Positions 43,052 through 53,269 of a DNA stretch of 64,000 bases are shown in pieces; position 1 is the first letter of the stretch; each line of letters begins with the position of its first letter. Below the pieces are notes generated by a model that saw only the letters and a program-made list of their open reading frames with translations, ran no database searches and was not told where the DNA came from. The stretch is taken from NCBI GenBank assembly GCA_965213545.1, contig CBDBZL010000002.1, positions 1,240,001 through 1,304,000 of the forward strand, in the 5' to 3' direction. Origin of the DNA: CBDBZL01 sp965213545 (GTDB lineage: Bacteria; Pseudomonadota; Alphaproteobacteria; Sphingomonadales; Sphingomonadaceae). The position numbers were made by a program, and so were the translations under genes.

Positions 43052-44413
43052 TCACAACACTTTGGCGAACTCGGGATAGGCTCCGATTCCCGTCTCCTCC
43101 TGATCGAGCCCCGCAGCCTCTGCCTCAGCATCCGGCCTTGTCCCCAAGGTGTATTTGAGCGCGAACCAGACAAGCGCGCTCGCCGCCGAGACGAACGCGG
43201 CGACGACCACAATACCGGTGACCTGAGCGATCAGGGTTACACCGGGATTGGTGATCGGCACCGCGAGCGTACCCCATATGCCCGCGACCAGGTGGACCGG
43301 GATCGCACCCACGACATCGTCGATCCGCAGTCTGTCAAGCAATGGCACGAATATGACCGGGATTGCGCCGCCGATCCCGCCGATCAGGATTGCCACGCCG
43401 ACATGGGGCGTCAGCGGCTCTGCGGTTATCGATACCAGCCCTGCAAGCGCCCCGTTCAGCGCCATCGTGATGTCCGCCTTGCCATAGAGCACCTGGGTGG
43501 CGATGATCGCCACCACCACCCCGCCCGCCGCCGCCATGTTGGTGTTCACGAAAATGCGGCTGACGTCCGATACGTCGCTCACGGTGCCCATCGCCAACTG
43601 CGACGCGCCGTTGAAGCCGAACCAGCCGAGCCACAGGATGAAGGTACCAAGCGTGGCCAGCGGAATGCTCGAGCCGGGAAAGACGCGCACGCCCGCGACC
43701 GTATAACGCCCAAGTCGCGGGCCAATGATAAGCGCACCAATCAGCGCGGCTCAGCCGCCAGTTGAGTGGACCAGGGTCGAGCCGGCGAAATCAGAAAATC
43801 CTAGCACGTCCAACAAACCACCGCCCCATTCCCAACTTACCACGATCGGGTAGATCAGCCCGGTCAGAACTGCTGTGAAGATGAAGAAGGGGATAAGTTT
43901 GGTGCGCTCAGCGATCGTACCCGAGACTATCGATGCGGTCGTCGCGCAGAACGCCATCTGGAAGAACCAGTCGGATGCGACCGAGTAGACGGCTGGATCC
44001 CCCCCTCCGCCCTGCCTCAGGTCAGCGCTTGCTTCCGGCATTGTAACCCAGCCGCCGAGGCCACCTAGGTAACCGTTGAAGTTGCCCGGATAGGCAAGGT
44101 TGTAGCCCATTACCCAGAACATCAGTCCGGCGATGGAATATAAACCGATATTCTTGAGACATTGCACGCTCACGTTCTTGGAGCGGACCAGTCCGGCCTC
44201 GAGCATGGCGAAACCTGCTGCCATCCACATGACGAGAAATCCGCCGATAACGAACAACAGCGAATTGAGGATAAAGGCCGTATCTTCAGCTGCTGCGAAC
44301 CCTGCGCGAGGCTCGCCGGCCTGCTGAGCAAGCAACGGTTCGGGAAGGACGATCAACCAAGCACAAACCAGCAGTCCCGCCGCGACCCGCCTATGTGCGC
44401 AAAAACAAATCAT
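43052..44413 (-). pseudogene. amt: Ammonium transporter, interrupted by an in-frame stop
   Basis: A complete Amt frame of about 453 codons apart from one TGA at 43753-43751. Before it: a signal-like N-terminus, FAMLEAGLVRSKN, YNLAYPG, ATTASIVSGTIAER and STLVHSTGG; after it in the same frame: AALIGALIIGPRLGRY, WLGWFGFNGASQL, AAAGGVVVAII and HLVAGIWGTL. Homologs read V-H-S-x-G-G-W-A-A-L, so the stop replaces the conserved Trp by TGG to TGA. The protein would be cut at about 220 residues, leaving no channel. No glnK is adjacent. A base-call error is the alternative. Confidence 0.88.
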
Positions 44414-44644
44414 GATCTTGACCCCAAAGCCCGCACTCCGATCTGTCCGGATGCGCGTGACGAAGCGCTCGATTGAACGAGCACCCTCCAGTTGAGGTGC
44501 AGCCCTCCCACACGCTTCCATCAGGGTGGAGCAGGATCGTGCCAGCCGAGGACGCCTTGCAGTCTGGCCCCTACGGAAAGGGATTGACGCGCTTGCGGAT
44601 GAAACACTGCCTACGCAGCGCGCACCATGCCCGCCAAATAGCCA

Positions 44645-45343
44645 TTAGCCGCGCAGTGAAGCCCAGGCGGGCAGGTGATCCGAAGCGCGCGCGGCCAGCG
44701 CGCTGTGATGGATGCCTGCCTCCTCGCAGATCAGGCCGGCTGAATGGATGATGCGGTCGAGCATTGCCAATGGCCGCCGGCTGGGGAATGAGCGGCCGGG
44801 CGCCTGCACCGTCCATCCAGCGGGAAAGCTGCGCAACGAACCGCGCTCACGCGACCATTCGTTGAGGTCGCCCATCATGATCGCGTGGCTGCCCGCCGAG
44901 CTTCCCGCGTCCCTCATCGCATCGCATATCGCGGCGATCTGGCGCCGGCGCAGAATCCCCGATAGGTCGAGATGCATCCCCCCGACGCACAAAACATCTT
45001 CCCCGACCGCCAGCCGGGCAATGATCGCACCGCGCGGTTCAAGTGTAGGCAACTCGATTCGCGCACAGTCGAGCACCTCGATATCGCTGCGAACCAGCAT
45101 CGCGTTGCCATGCCAGCCGATGCTTTGCGCTCGCAGGGCTACAGGGACCACCTGCCAATGATGGTCGGCCAGAAGCGAGCGAGGCAAGACGCTTTCGCGC
45201 TCGCGGAACCGGCGATCTGCTTCCTGAAGCGCCACCACATCGGCATCAAGTTCGCGCAACACGGACAGGATCCGCTCGGGATCCCGCTTCCCATCGGTGC
45301 CAACCGCCTTGTGGATATTGTAAGTGGCGACCTTGAGCCGCAT
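44645..45343 (-). CDS. Endonuclease/exonuclease/phosphatase (EEP) family protein
   Basis: A 232-residue EEP-fold hydrolase with MRLKVATYNIHKAVGTDGKR, ADVVALQEAD (catalytic Glu), GGMHLDLS, IMMGDLNEW (Asp/Asn pair) and the final ASDHLPAWASL with the catalytic Asp-His. Metal-dependent phosphodiesterase; DNA, lipid or nucleotide substrates are possible. ATG 45343 gives the family start. It lies 28 bases after prfC on the same strand. Confidence 0.87.
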   Translation of the reverse strand: MRLKVATYNIHKAVGTDGKRDPERILSVLRELDADVVALQEADRRFRERESVLPRSLLADHHWQVVPVALRAQSIGWHGNAMLVRSDIEVLDCARIELPTLEPRGAIIARLAVGEDVLCVGGMHLDLSGILRRRQIAAICDAMRDAGSSAGSHAIMMGDLNEWSRERGSLRSFPAGWTVQAPGRSFPSRRPLAMLDRIIHSAGLICEEAGIHHSALAARASDHLPAWASLRG

Positions 45344-45371
45344 TATACCGGCCGCGCACGGGAAAGAGCGC

Positions 45372-46943
45372 TCACCGCTCCTTGGTCGCCGAGAACGAAA
45401 GCGCGGGGTTTCGTTCCTGCTGGTAACCCACGTCCCATGCGGATTTTGCCATAAACACCAGGTCGCCAGCCCTGTCCCGCGCGAGGGTGCCCTGATTGAA
45501 CCGCTCGAACTCGCGCATCGCCTCCTCGCTCCCCTTAAGCCACCGCGCGGTGGCGTAGGGCGATGGCTCGAGACCTGCTTCCACCTTGTATTCGGCCTCG
45601 AGCCGCGAGACCAGCACGTCGAGTTGCAGCTGGCCGACCACACCAACAATGCTTCCGCCACCGATCTCGGGGTAGAACACTTGGATCACCCCCTCTTCCG
45701 ACAGGTCGTCGAGCGCTTTTCGCAGCTGCTTGGTTTTGGTGGGATCGCGAAGCTGGATGCGCCGCAAGATCTCGGGCGCGAAGTTGGGAAGCCCGGTAAA
45801 GCGCACGGCGTTTTTCTCGCTGAGCGTATCCCCCACGCGCAAGGTGCCGTGATTGGGGATGCCGACAATGTCCCCCGCCTCGGCGCTGTCGGCGATCTCG
45901 CGGTCCTGGGCGAAAAACAGGATCGGCGAATGGATGGCGATGGGCTTTCCCAGCCCGCTCGGCACCAGCTTCATGCCCCGCCGGAAAGTCCCCGATACAA
46001 GGCGCATAAAGGCGATCCTGTCGCGGTGCTGCGGATCCATGTTGGCCTGGACCTTGAACACAAAGCCGGTCACCTCATCGCGTTCGGGGCCCACTTCCCC
46101 GTCGTCGGCAGGCTGCGGACGCGGCGGCGGGGCATGGGCGGCGATCGCTCCGATCAGCTCGGAAACGCCGAAATTCTTCAGCGCCGAACCGAAATATACC
46201 GGCGTCAGGTCACCACTACGGAAAGCTTCAAGGTCGAACTCGCGATAGCCTGCACGCGCCAGCTCGGCCTCTTCGGCAACCTCATAGGGAATGGCGGGAT
46301 TGTCCTCCCGCAAGCCCAGGAACTCCTTGGACGCGCCTTCTGGACGGGCCACGGTTTCGCTTGCAAAATCCCATACGCCCTCGAACAGCCCGCCCATCCC
46401 CACAGGCCAGCTTTGCGGCGAAACATCGAGCGCCAGCATGTCGGCAACCTCGTCGAGCAGGTCGAAACAGGCGCGACCCTCTCGGTCGACCTTGTTGATG
46501 AACGTCATGATCGGAACCGAACGCAGCCGGCACACCTCGAACAGCTTGCGCGTCTGCGGCTCGATACCCTTGGCAGCGTCGATCACCATGATCGCCGAGT
46601 CCACCGCAGTCAGCGTGCGGTAGGTGTCTTCTGAAAAGTCCTCGTGACCGGGCGTGTCGAGCAGGTTGAACGTGATGATATCACCATTGTCGTCCGGCTT
46701 GGTGAAGGTCATCACCGAACTGGTTACCGAGATACCGCGCTGCTGCTCGATTTTCATCCAGTCCGAGCGCGCCCTCCGCGCCGCGCCGCGTGCTTTGACT
46801 TCGCCCGCCAGATGGATCGCGCCGCCATGGAGCAGCAGCTTCTCGGTCAAAGTTGTCTTGCCCGCATCAGGGTGCGAGATAATGGCGAAGGTTCGGCGGG
46901 AAGCGGCAGCGTGCATGGAAGCAAAGCCGGTTAGCTGCACCAT
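45372..46943 (-). CDS. prfC: Peptide chain release factor 3
   Basis: A 523-residue translational GTPase that recycles release factors 1 and 2. G1 is SHPDAGKTTLTEKLL, G2 region RGISVTSS, G3 DTPGHEDFSEDT, G4 NKVDREGR; the long C-terminal domains match RF3. Start is ATG 46943 or ATG 46916; neither has a strong ribosome site, and homologs favour a short N-terminus before RRTFAIISHP. Confidence 0.94.
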   Translation of the reverse strand: MVQLTGFASMHAAASRRTFAIISHPDAGKTTLTEKLLLHGGAIHLAGEVKARGAARRARSDWMKIEQQRGISVTSSVMTFTKPDDNGDIITFNLLDTPGHEDFSEDTYRTLTAVDSAIMVIDAAKGIEPQTRKLFEVCRLRSVPIMTFINKVDREGRACFDLLDEVADMLALDVSPQSWPVGMGGLFEGVWDFASETVARPEGASKEFLGLREDNPAIPYEVAEEAELARAGYREFDLEAFRSGDLTPVYFGSALKNFGVSELIGAIAAHAPPPRPQPADDGEVGPERDEVTGFVFKVQANMDPQHRDRIAFMRLVSGTFRRGMKLVPSGLGKPIAIHSPILFFAQDREIADSAEAGDIVGIPNHGTLRVGDTLSEKNAVRFTGLPNFAPEILRRIQLRDPTKTKQLRKALDDLSEEGVIQVFYPEIGGGSIVGVVGQLQLDVLVSRLEAEYKVEAGLEPSPYATARWLKGSEEAMREFERFNQGTLARDRAGDLVFMAKSAWDVGYQQERNPALSFSATKER

Positions 46944-47050
46944 TGGCTCGCGTCCACCCGTGGCGGGCGCCGAGAGGCGGGGGGAAGGAGGGGAACCGAT
47001 ACCCAGCGCCGCGGTTTTTCGATGACCCGGCCGATCTGCGAGAGGGCGTC

Positions 47051-47662
47051 ATGCGACAACCGAAATATATCGCGAAATTCTTGGCGAAACTCCTGCTTAT
47101 TGCTGCTGGTACGACCGCCCTTGCTGCCTGCAACACCGGCGAAGAGTCCAGATCGATCGAGACCGACCCCGCCGTCGCAACCACGATGGATGCAGACGCT
47201 CCGTTCCAACGTCGGGCGACGACGACGCTGACAACAGCGGCCGGAGAAGAGGTCGGTTCGGTTACGGCTACCGAAATCGACGACCAAGTCGTCGTTCGTC
47301 TTGAAGCGACGGGACTTGAGCCCGGCGAGCACGGTGTTCATGTTCATCAAACGGGCCTTTGCGATGCGCCCGATTTCAAGAGCGCTGGCGGACATTGGAA
47401 TCCGACTGACCAGGCGCATGGTTTGGATGACCCGCAGGGTCAGCACGCCGGTGACATGCCAAACCTTACCGTAGGTGAGGATGGTACCGGCACGTTGGAA
47501 TACACTCTCGAAGGAGGCGCGGGTTTCGACGGACTGATGGATACCGACGGTTCGGCCTTCATCATTCACGCGGGACGCGATGATCAGATAACCGACCCAT
47601 CGGGTGGTAGCGGCCCGCGTGTCGCTTGTGGGGTTTTTGTTTTGCGAGACAATTCGCGCTGA
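47051..47662 (+). CDS. sodC: Cu,Zn superoxide dismutase lipoprotein
   Basis: A 203-residue protein with a lipoprotein signal (lipobox TALAAC near residue 26). The SOD domain has GEHGVHVHQTGLCD with copper His ligands, SAGGHWNPTDQAHGLDD bridging copper and zinc, and AFIIHAGRDDQITDPSGGSGPRVACGVF with the final His, disulfide Cys and active-site Arg. It protects the periplasm from superoxide. ATG 47051 is chosen; the frame extends to 46943 without homology. Confidence 0.93.
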   Translation: MRQPKYIAKFLAKLLLIAAGTTALAACNTGEESRSIETDPAVATTMDADAPFQRRATTTLTTAAGEEVGSVTATEIDDQVVVRLEATGLEPGEHGVHVHQTGLCDAPDFKSAGGHWNPTDQAHGLDDPQGQHAGDMPNLTVGEDGTGTLEYTLEGGAGFDGLMDTDGSAFIIHAGRDDQITDPSGGSGPRVACGVFVLRDNSR

Positions 47663-47862
47663 AGCAGCGCACCATCGTTTCACGATGTTAGCGTATGGGC
47701 CTGCGATCAACTCGAAAATTTGGTGTGCGTCGGAAGGCGACCTAGCCGTGATATTGCGCATCTAGCGATGCTGGTCATACGGCTGGTCATGCCCCGTCCA
47801 GATGATGCTGCCAATAGCCGGGAAACCGCAGATCGCCAAAACCGCGCGTTAACCTGTTGACG

Positions 47863-49296
47863 CTACCCCTCATGAACCGTCTTGGTTACCATGCACGCAA
47901 GCACGCCCTCGGGCCCATCTTCGCTTCCGTGACCAGACCATTTGACCCCGCCGAATGGTGCGTCGGGCGCAGCGACCTGCTGGGTATTGATCCCCACCAT
48001 CCCGGCCTCGATCGTATCGGCAAGCCGCCGCTGCCGTCCGACATCGCTCGTCCAGGCATAGGCCGCTAGGCCGTAAGGCAGCCGGTTGGCCTCGGCGACC
48101 ATCGCCTCCTCGCCCGGATACGGGTTGATCAGCGCCAGCGGACCGAACGGTTCCTCGTTCATTGCGTCGGCCTCGAGCGGTACCTGCGAAATTACGGTTG
48201 GCTCGAAATAGAACCCGCGATTGCCGATCCGCCCGCCGCCCGTATCCACCCGGGCACCCTTGCTTCTCGCATCGGCAACAAAGGCCTCCATGGCTTCGGG
48301 TCGGCGGGCATTGGCCATCGGACCCATCTGCGTTTGGGGATCGAGCCCATCGCCCACACGCGTCGCTGAGAAACGCTCGACAAAGCCAACGCGAAACTCG
48401 TCGAAAACCTCTTCGGCAACGATGAACCGGGTTGGCGAGATGCATACCTGACCGCAATTGCGCCGCTTGCCAGGAACCACAGCGTCGAGCGTGCGCGGAA
48501 TATCGGCATCGGCGAAAACGAGCACCGGCCCGTGTCCGCCAAGCTCCATCGTGGTCCTGAGCATGTTATCAGCGGCAAGACCCATCAGGTGCTTGCCCAC
48601 GCTCGTCGAGCCGGTGAAGGACAGCTTGCGGATCACCGGGGCGGCGAGCAGATGGCGGCTCACCTCGTCCGGCACTCCGAAAACGGCCTGCGCCACCTCG
48701 CCGGGCAGGCCGGCATCGAGCAGGGCACGCACCACCGCAAGTGCACCGGCAGGCGTCTCTTCGGCACTTTTGACGATCACCGAGCACCCGGCGGCAACCG
48801 GACCGCCCAGCTTTCTTGCCGGATTGATAACCGGGAAGTTCCATGGGGCGAAGGCGGCAACCGGCCCGACCGGTTCGTGCCGCACGCTGGCTCGCTGACC
48901 CACGGGACGGACCAGTTCGCGGCCGTAGATGCGAAAGACCTCGCCCGCGTAGAATTCGAACAGGGCCGCCGCCGCCGCAACCTCGATCCGCGCCTCGGCC
49001 AGCGGCTTGCCGACTTCGAGCGTGACGGCGTGCGCGATCGCCTCCTTACGTTCACCAAGAAGGCGGGCAGCTCCACGCAGCACCGCCGAGCGCTGTTGGG
49101 GCGTCGAACCGCGCCAGATCGCAAAGCCGCGCTGGGCGTTTTCCAGCGCCTGGTCGAGATCATCCGCCTCGGCCAATGGCAGTGCGCCGAGCGTCTCGCC
49201 GGTGGCCGGGTTGATCACATCGAAATTGCGCCTGCCGCCCCCTTGCACATCGGTGCCGCCGATGATCATGTGGAGCGAGGGATAGTCGCTCATCAT
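47863..49296 (-). CDS. NAD(P)-dependent aldehyde dehydrogenase, succinate-semialdehyde type
   Basis: A 477-residue aldehyde dehydrogenase. Motifs: VGPVAAFAPWNFPVINPARK, SFTGSTSVGKHL, general base Glu in MELGGHGPVLVF, catalytic Cys in NCGQVCISPTR, and EEPFGPLALI near the end. It oxidises an aldehyde to an acid; closeness to succinate-semialdehyde dehydrogenases is suggested by the PWNFP..ARK and APFGGVKWSGHG features but the substrate is inferred. ATG 49296 or 49293 is the start; the longer frame lacks homology. Confidence 0.9.
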   Translation of the reverse strand: MMSDYPSLHMIIGGTDVQGGGRRNFDVINPATGETLGALPLAEADDLDQALENAQRGFAIWRGSTPQQRSAVLRGAARLLGERKEAIAHAVTLEVGKPLAEARIEVAAAAALFEFYAGEVFRIYGRELVRPVGQRASVRHEPVGPVAAFAPWNFPVINPARKLGGPVAAGCSVIVKSAEETPAGALAVVRALLDAGLPGEVAQAVFGVPDEVSRHLLAAPVIRKLSFTGSTSVGKHLMGLAADNMLRTTMELGGHGPVLVFADADIPRTLDAVVPGKRRNCGQVCISPTRFIVAEEVFDEFRVGFVERFSATRVGDGLDPQTQMGPMANARRPEAMEAFVADARSKGARVDTGGGRIGNRGFYFEPTVISQVPLEADAMNEEPFGPLALINPYPGEEAMVAEANRLPYGLAAYAWTSDVGRQRRLADTIEAGMVGINTQQVAAPDAPFGGVKWSGHGSEDGPEGVLACMVTKTVHEG

Positions 49297-49451
49297 CCGT
49301 TCCCTTCGAGTTGTGTCAGTGCGCTTCAAGGATGCTTGCGAGGGCATGGCGGCCCCGTCAACCAGCAGCACGGCCGACTGGCGGTATACGCAGCCGCGCC
49401 GCCGCCTGTAGACGCCGCCGCGCGCATCCGGCATGAGCAGGACACGCGACG

Positions 49452-50123
49452 ATGTGGCAGCTTCACCACTTCCCCTTATGTCCTTTCAGCCGCAAGGTGC
49501 GCCTCGCGCTGGCCGAGAAAGGCATCGCCTTCGATCTGATCCACGAGAATGCGTGGGATGCAAGCGATGCGTTCCTTCAGTTGAACCCCACCGGCCGCAC
49601 CCCGGTATTGCGCGACGAGGGCCGCGGGGTAACGTTGATGGACAGCCAGGCAATCTGCGAATATCTCGAGGAAACCGAGGAAGCGGGCCCACTTATTCAT
49701 GGCAACGCCGCCAGCCGCGCGGAGATTCGCCGGCTGACCGCCATGTTCGACCAGGTGTTCTATGCCGATGTCACCGCGCCGTTGCTGCAGGAGAAGATGA
49801 GGAAGCGCCTTGTTACCGGGGAGCCGCCGAGCGCGCAGCTGCTGCGCGGCGCCCTTCGGCTGGCGCATGAATATCTCGATTATATCGACTGGCTGACCGA
49901 CAATCGGCGCTGGCTTGCCGGCGCGCGGCTCAGCCTGGCCGACTTCGCCGCCGCCGCCCAGATCTCGGTCGCGATCTATCTCGAGGGGATCGACTTTGCC
50001 GGTCACGAGGGCGCTCATTCGTGGTATCGGGTGATCAAGAGCCGCCCGGGTTTTCGCCCGCTCCTGGCGGACCGGATGGCGGGCATACCCGCCCCCCGCA
50101 ACTATGCCGACGTCAACTCATGA
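49452..50123 (+). CDS. Glutathione S-transferase-family protein
   Basis: A 223-residue GST-like protein. The N-terminal thioredoxin fold has HHFPLCPFSRKVRLAL (Cys/Ser redox site), NPTGRTPVL with the cis-Pro and DSQAICEYLEE; the C-terminal helical domain has ARLSLADFAAAAQIS, the N-capping box. Likely glutathione-dependent detoxification or thiol transfer; substrate unknown. Confidence 0.88.
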   Translation: MWQLHHFPLCPFSRKVRLALAEKGIAFDLIHENAWDASDAFLQLNPTGRTPVLRDEGRGVTLMDSQAICEYLEETEEAGPLIHGNAASRAEIRRLTAMFDQVFYADVTAPLLQEKMRKRLVTGEPPSAQLLRGALRLAHEYLDYIDWLTDNRRWLAGARLSLADFAAAAQISVAIYLEGIDFAGHEGAHSWYRVIKSRPGFRPLLADRMAGIPAPRNYADVNS

Positions 50124-50241
50124 AGGGGTGCGCTTGCGACCTGGCGCCCCGGTTACGATATGCATGTGGCCACCTCGCGCTGGAGGGCACGGTCGTTGAG
50201 CAACCGGCTGACAGCGCTGTTACCGTGACGCCCGAGGAGAC

Positions 50242-50649
50242 ATGATGTCCGACCAGTCCCTGCCCGAAGACGACGCGCAATGGCGCGAGCGGCTATCACC
50301 CGAACAATATCGCGTGCTGCGCCAAGGCGGTACTGAGCGCGCCTTCACCGGGGCTTACGACAAGAACAAGGAGCCCGGGGTCTATCGCTGCGCGGGGTGC
50401 GGTCAGCGCTTGTTCGAAAGCGATGCGAAATATGACAGCGGCTCCGGCTGGCCCAGTTTCACTACTCCTGCTGAGGAGAGCGCGGTGGAAACGCGGCGCG
50501 ATGCAAGCCTTGGCATGGTTCGCCACGAGGTCGTATGCGCGCGCTGTGCCGGCCATCTGGGCCACGTCTTTCCTGACGGTCCGGCGCCCACCGGACAGCG
50601 TTATTGCATCAACAGCGCAGCACTGGACTTCTTGCCCAAAACTGATTGA
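50242..50649 (+). CDS. msrB: Peptide-methionine (R)-S-oxide reductase
   Basis: A 135-residue MsrB that repairs methionine-R-sulfoxide. Zinc cysteines are in YRCAGCGQRLF and VCARCAGHLGHVF; the catalytic Cys is in GQRYCINSAALDF near residue 125; SGSGWPSF is the substrate loop. ATG 50242 or 50245. Confidence 0.95.
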   Translation: MMSDQSLPEDDAQWRERLSPEQYRVLRQGGTERAFTGAYDKNKEPGVYRCAGCGQRLFESDAKYDSGSGWPSFTTPAEESAVETRRDASLGMVRHEVVCARCAGHLGHVFPDGPAPTGQRYCINSAALDFLPKTD

Positions 50650-50764
50650 TCGCACGACTTGCGGGTCCATTAACCAAATATTCGGCTTGCCCGGTGCATG
50701 ACGAGCGGCAAAGACGACGGGTACGGGGCGCGCCGTCGCTGAAGGGCACGGCAGAAGGGGGCGG

Positions 50765-52894
50765 ATGGCAGGCAGCAGGAGCACGCGCGCCAGGCAGACG
50801 CGCAAGGTAATCGAGCGCCGACCGCAATCGCGGGTCTGGCGCTGGACTCGCTCGCTGATTGCCTGGGGGTTATCGCTTGTGCTCCTAGCAGCGATTGCGC
50901 TGGGCACATCGGTTTATTTCGCGGCGCAAAACATCCCCTCCTACAATCAGCTGATGACCAGCCAAGTGGGCCAGACCATCGTGGTGCGCGCCCGCGATGG
51001 CAGCGAACTCATCTCGATCGGGCCCAGTTATGGCGAGTGGCTCGATGGTGACGAGATCCCGCAAATCATGAAGGATGCCATGGTCGCGGTGGAGGACCGC
51101 CGGTTCTACATGCATCCCGGTATCGATCCGCCAGGCTTGATGCGGGCCCTGTTTGTTGCCTTCCGCACCGATGACAGGATCGAGGCCACCTCGACCATAT
51201 CGCAGCAATTGGCGCGCAACATTTTTCTCAATTCCAACCGCAGCCTGGACCGCAAGCTGCGCGAGGCGGTGCTGGCGATGGCGCTGGAATGGCGGTTTTC
51301 CAAAGACCAGATCCTCGAGCTTTATCTCAACAAGGTCTATTTGGGCGGCGGCGCCTATGGCATCGATTCCGCCTCGCGTCGGTTCTTCGATCACTCGGCG
51401 CGCACACTTTCTGTCGAGGAGGCGGCGATCATTGCCGGTCTGGTCAAGGCGCCCAGCCGCTATTCGCCCACTGCCGATGCCGAAGCGGCAGTGGAACGCG
51501 GCAACGTGGTGCTAGGCGCAATGGTCCGCTACGGCGCGCTCCGGCCGGGTCAGGTTGGCCGCGTCGATCTATCGACCGTCAACCTGAGGCGCGAGGAAGG
51601 GCAGAACTCCGCTCGCTATTTCACCGACTGGGCGCTTCCCCAGCTCGACCTTCTGCTTCCCTACGGCAGTGCATACGAGCCGATCGAGGTCTGGACCACG
51701 CTCGAACCGGCGCTCCAGCGCGCCGCCAACGCGGCGATCGAGAACAATACGCCTTCACGCGCGCAAGGAGCGCTTGTCAGCCTCGACCGCGACGGCGCGG
51801 TGCTCGCGATGGTGGGCGGGCGCGACTATGTCGCCTCCAGCTTCAACCGCGCGGTCACCGCGCTTCGCCAACCCGGTTCGGCATGGAAGCTGTTCGTCTA
51901 CCTGTCCGCTCTCGAGGCGGGTTACTCACCCGATGACGGCGTGCGCGATGTGCCGGTCACCATCGACGGCTGGAGCCCGCGCAACTCAGGCGGCACCTAC
52001 GCTGGCGATATCGATATGCGCAGCGCCTTTGCCTATTCCAAGAACACCGTTGCCGCACAATTGGGCAACGAGGTGGGCTTCTCCAACGTCGCCTCGATGG
52101 CCCGGCGCTTCGGGATCACCACGCCCATCGCCACCAATCCGGCCATGGTGCTGGGGAGTTCTGAAGTGCGGGTGATCGACCTCACGCGGGCCTTCGCCTC
52201 GATCTCGGCCAAGGGTGAATCGGTCGAGCCCTACGCGATCCTGCGGGTAGTAAGCGCGAACGGCGAAGTGCTTTACGCTCATCGCCGTGCGCGCGCCTAT
52301 CGCCTGGTGCCTGATTATGTCGCGGCCGGAATGACCGACCTGCTCCAGACCACCGTCGCCACAGGCACCGGGCGGGCAGCTCAGATCGGGCGGCCGGTGG
52401 CGGGCAAGACCGGGACTACCAGTTCGAACAAGGACGGCTGGTTCGTCGGATTTTCTAGCGGGATCACCACCGGCGTCTGGATGGGGCGCGATGACGCACG
52501 CGCGGTGCCCGGGCTTCAGGGCGGAACCGCGCCGGCGCGTGCGTTTGCCGATTTCATGCGCGCTGCGGTGCGGAGCCGCCCTGTCGAGGAGTTCGAGACC
52601 GCGGTCGAACTGCCGCAATGGCGACTCGAACCCGAGGACGAATTGCATGCCGGCGACCCGGCGCTGCATTATTACTTCATCGACGAGGACGGGAACTGGA
52701 TAACTCAAGAGAGCCCGACAAGCGAGCCGGCGCCGGGCATGGCCGGAGGGCGACCACCGGCGACGTCCCGGCCGGGCGAAGTTCAGCGGTCCGGGTCACC
52801 CGCCGCTCCCGGCCAACGCCCGCGCGCGCCGCCCCCCGCCGCTTCCGATGATTTCCTGGAACAGGCAATAGGCGGGGAACTTGCGCCCGGTTGA
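50765..52894 (+). CDS. Penicillin-binding protein 1A family, bifunctional
   Basis: A 709-residue class A PBP with a single N-terminal membrane helix (about residues 32-53). The glycosyltransferase domain has catalytic Glu in VAVEDRRFYMHPGID near residue 110 and ATSTISQQLARNIFL; the transpeptidase has Ser in RQPGSAWKLF near 375, SKN near 425 and KTGTT near 547. A Pro-rich C-terminal tail follows. It polymerises and cross-links peptidoglycan. Confidence 0.94.
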   Translation: MAGSRSTRARQTRKVIERRPQSRVWRWTRSLIAWGLSLVLLAAIALGTSVYFAAQNIPSYNQLMTSQVGQTIVVRARDGSELISIGPSYGEWLDGDEIPQIMKDAMVAVEDRRFYMHPGIDPPGLMRALFVAFRTDDRIEATSTISQQLARNIFLNSNRSLDRKLREAVLAMALEWRFSKDQILELYLNKVYLGGGAYGIDSASRRFFDHSARTLSVEEAAIIAGLVKAPSRYSPTADAEAAVERGNVVLGAMVRYGALRPGQVGRVDLSTVNLRREEGQNSARYFTDWALPQLDLLLPYGSAYEPIEVWTTLEPALQRAANAAIENNTPSRAQGALVSLDRDGAVLAMVGGRDYVASSFNRAVTALRQPGSAWKLFVYLSALEAGYSPDDGVRDVPVTIDGWSPRNSGGTYAGDIDMRSAFAYSKNTVAAQLGNEVGFSNVASMARRFGITTPIATNPAMVLGSSEVRVIDLTRAFASISAKGESVEPYAILRVVSANGEVLYAHRRARAYRLVPDYVAAGMTDLLQTTVATGTGRAAQIGRPVAGKTGTTSSNKDGWFVGFSSGITTGVWMGRDDARAVPGLQGGTAPARAFADFMRAAVRSRPVEEFETAVELPQWRLEPEDELHAGDPALHYYFIDEDGNWITQESPTSEPAPGMAGGRPPATSRPGEVQRSGSPAAPGQRPRAPPPAASDDFLEQAIGGELAPG

Positions 52895-52918
52895 AGCCAT
52901 CTTGCGGCATCCTTCCGA

Positions 52919-53220
52919 TTATCTGAAAACGATTGTCCGATTGCCATACAGGAACACGTGCCGTTCGGCAGTCCAGCGCACTGCGCGCGCCAGGACAGGC
53001 CCCTCAATGTCCCGCCCTATCCGGGCAAACTTGCGCTCGGTCGACCGATGGTCGACCCACTCGACATCCTGCTCGGTGATCGGACCTTCATTCAACTCGC
53101 TGGTCACGAAATGAGCGGTCGCGCCGATAAGCTCGACGCCTCGCTCACGGGCATGGAATTAAGGTCGTGCACCTTAGAAACTCGGGAGGAAGCTGCGGTG
53201 GATATTGATGCATCGGCCAG
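52919..53220 (-). pseudogene. purU: Formyltetrahydrofolate deformylase, C-terminal fragment
   Basis: The minus strand encodes the end of PurU: CINIHRSFLPSF, stop, GARP, stop, then FHARERGVELIGATAHFVT, NEGPITEQDVEWVDHRST, ARIGRDIE, LARAVRW and GNRTIVF. Compared with the family pattern SFLPSFKGARPYHQAxERG, a Lys and a Tyr have each become TAA (53176-53174 and 53161-53159). The gene is then interrupted by the IS21 element at 53221. PurU hydrolyses 10-formyl-THF to formate; the function is lost here. Confidence 0.88.
53215..53220. repeat. Target-site duplication, left copy
   Basis: GGCCAG immediately left of the IS21 element; the identical hexamer follows the right end at 55862-55867. Confidence 0.8.
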
Positions 53221-53269
53221 TGTAGCGCGATGATCTGGATGAGAAGCGGGCGACGATCAGGATGAGAAC

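Noticed and set aside
43749..43755. Selenocysteine at the amt TGA
   Set aside because: The position is Trp in homologs and Amt has no selenoprotein forms; a nonsense change is simpler.
45324..46634. 436-codon plus-strand frame
   Set aside because: Antisense to prfC, whose GTPase motifs are intact.
48532..49539. 335-codon plus-strand frame over the aldehyde dehydrogenase
   Set aside because: No domain; the minus strand holds a complete ALDH with catalytic Cys and Glu.
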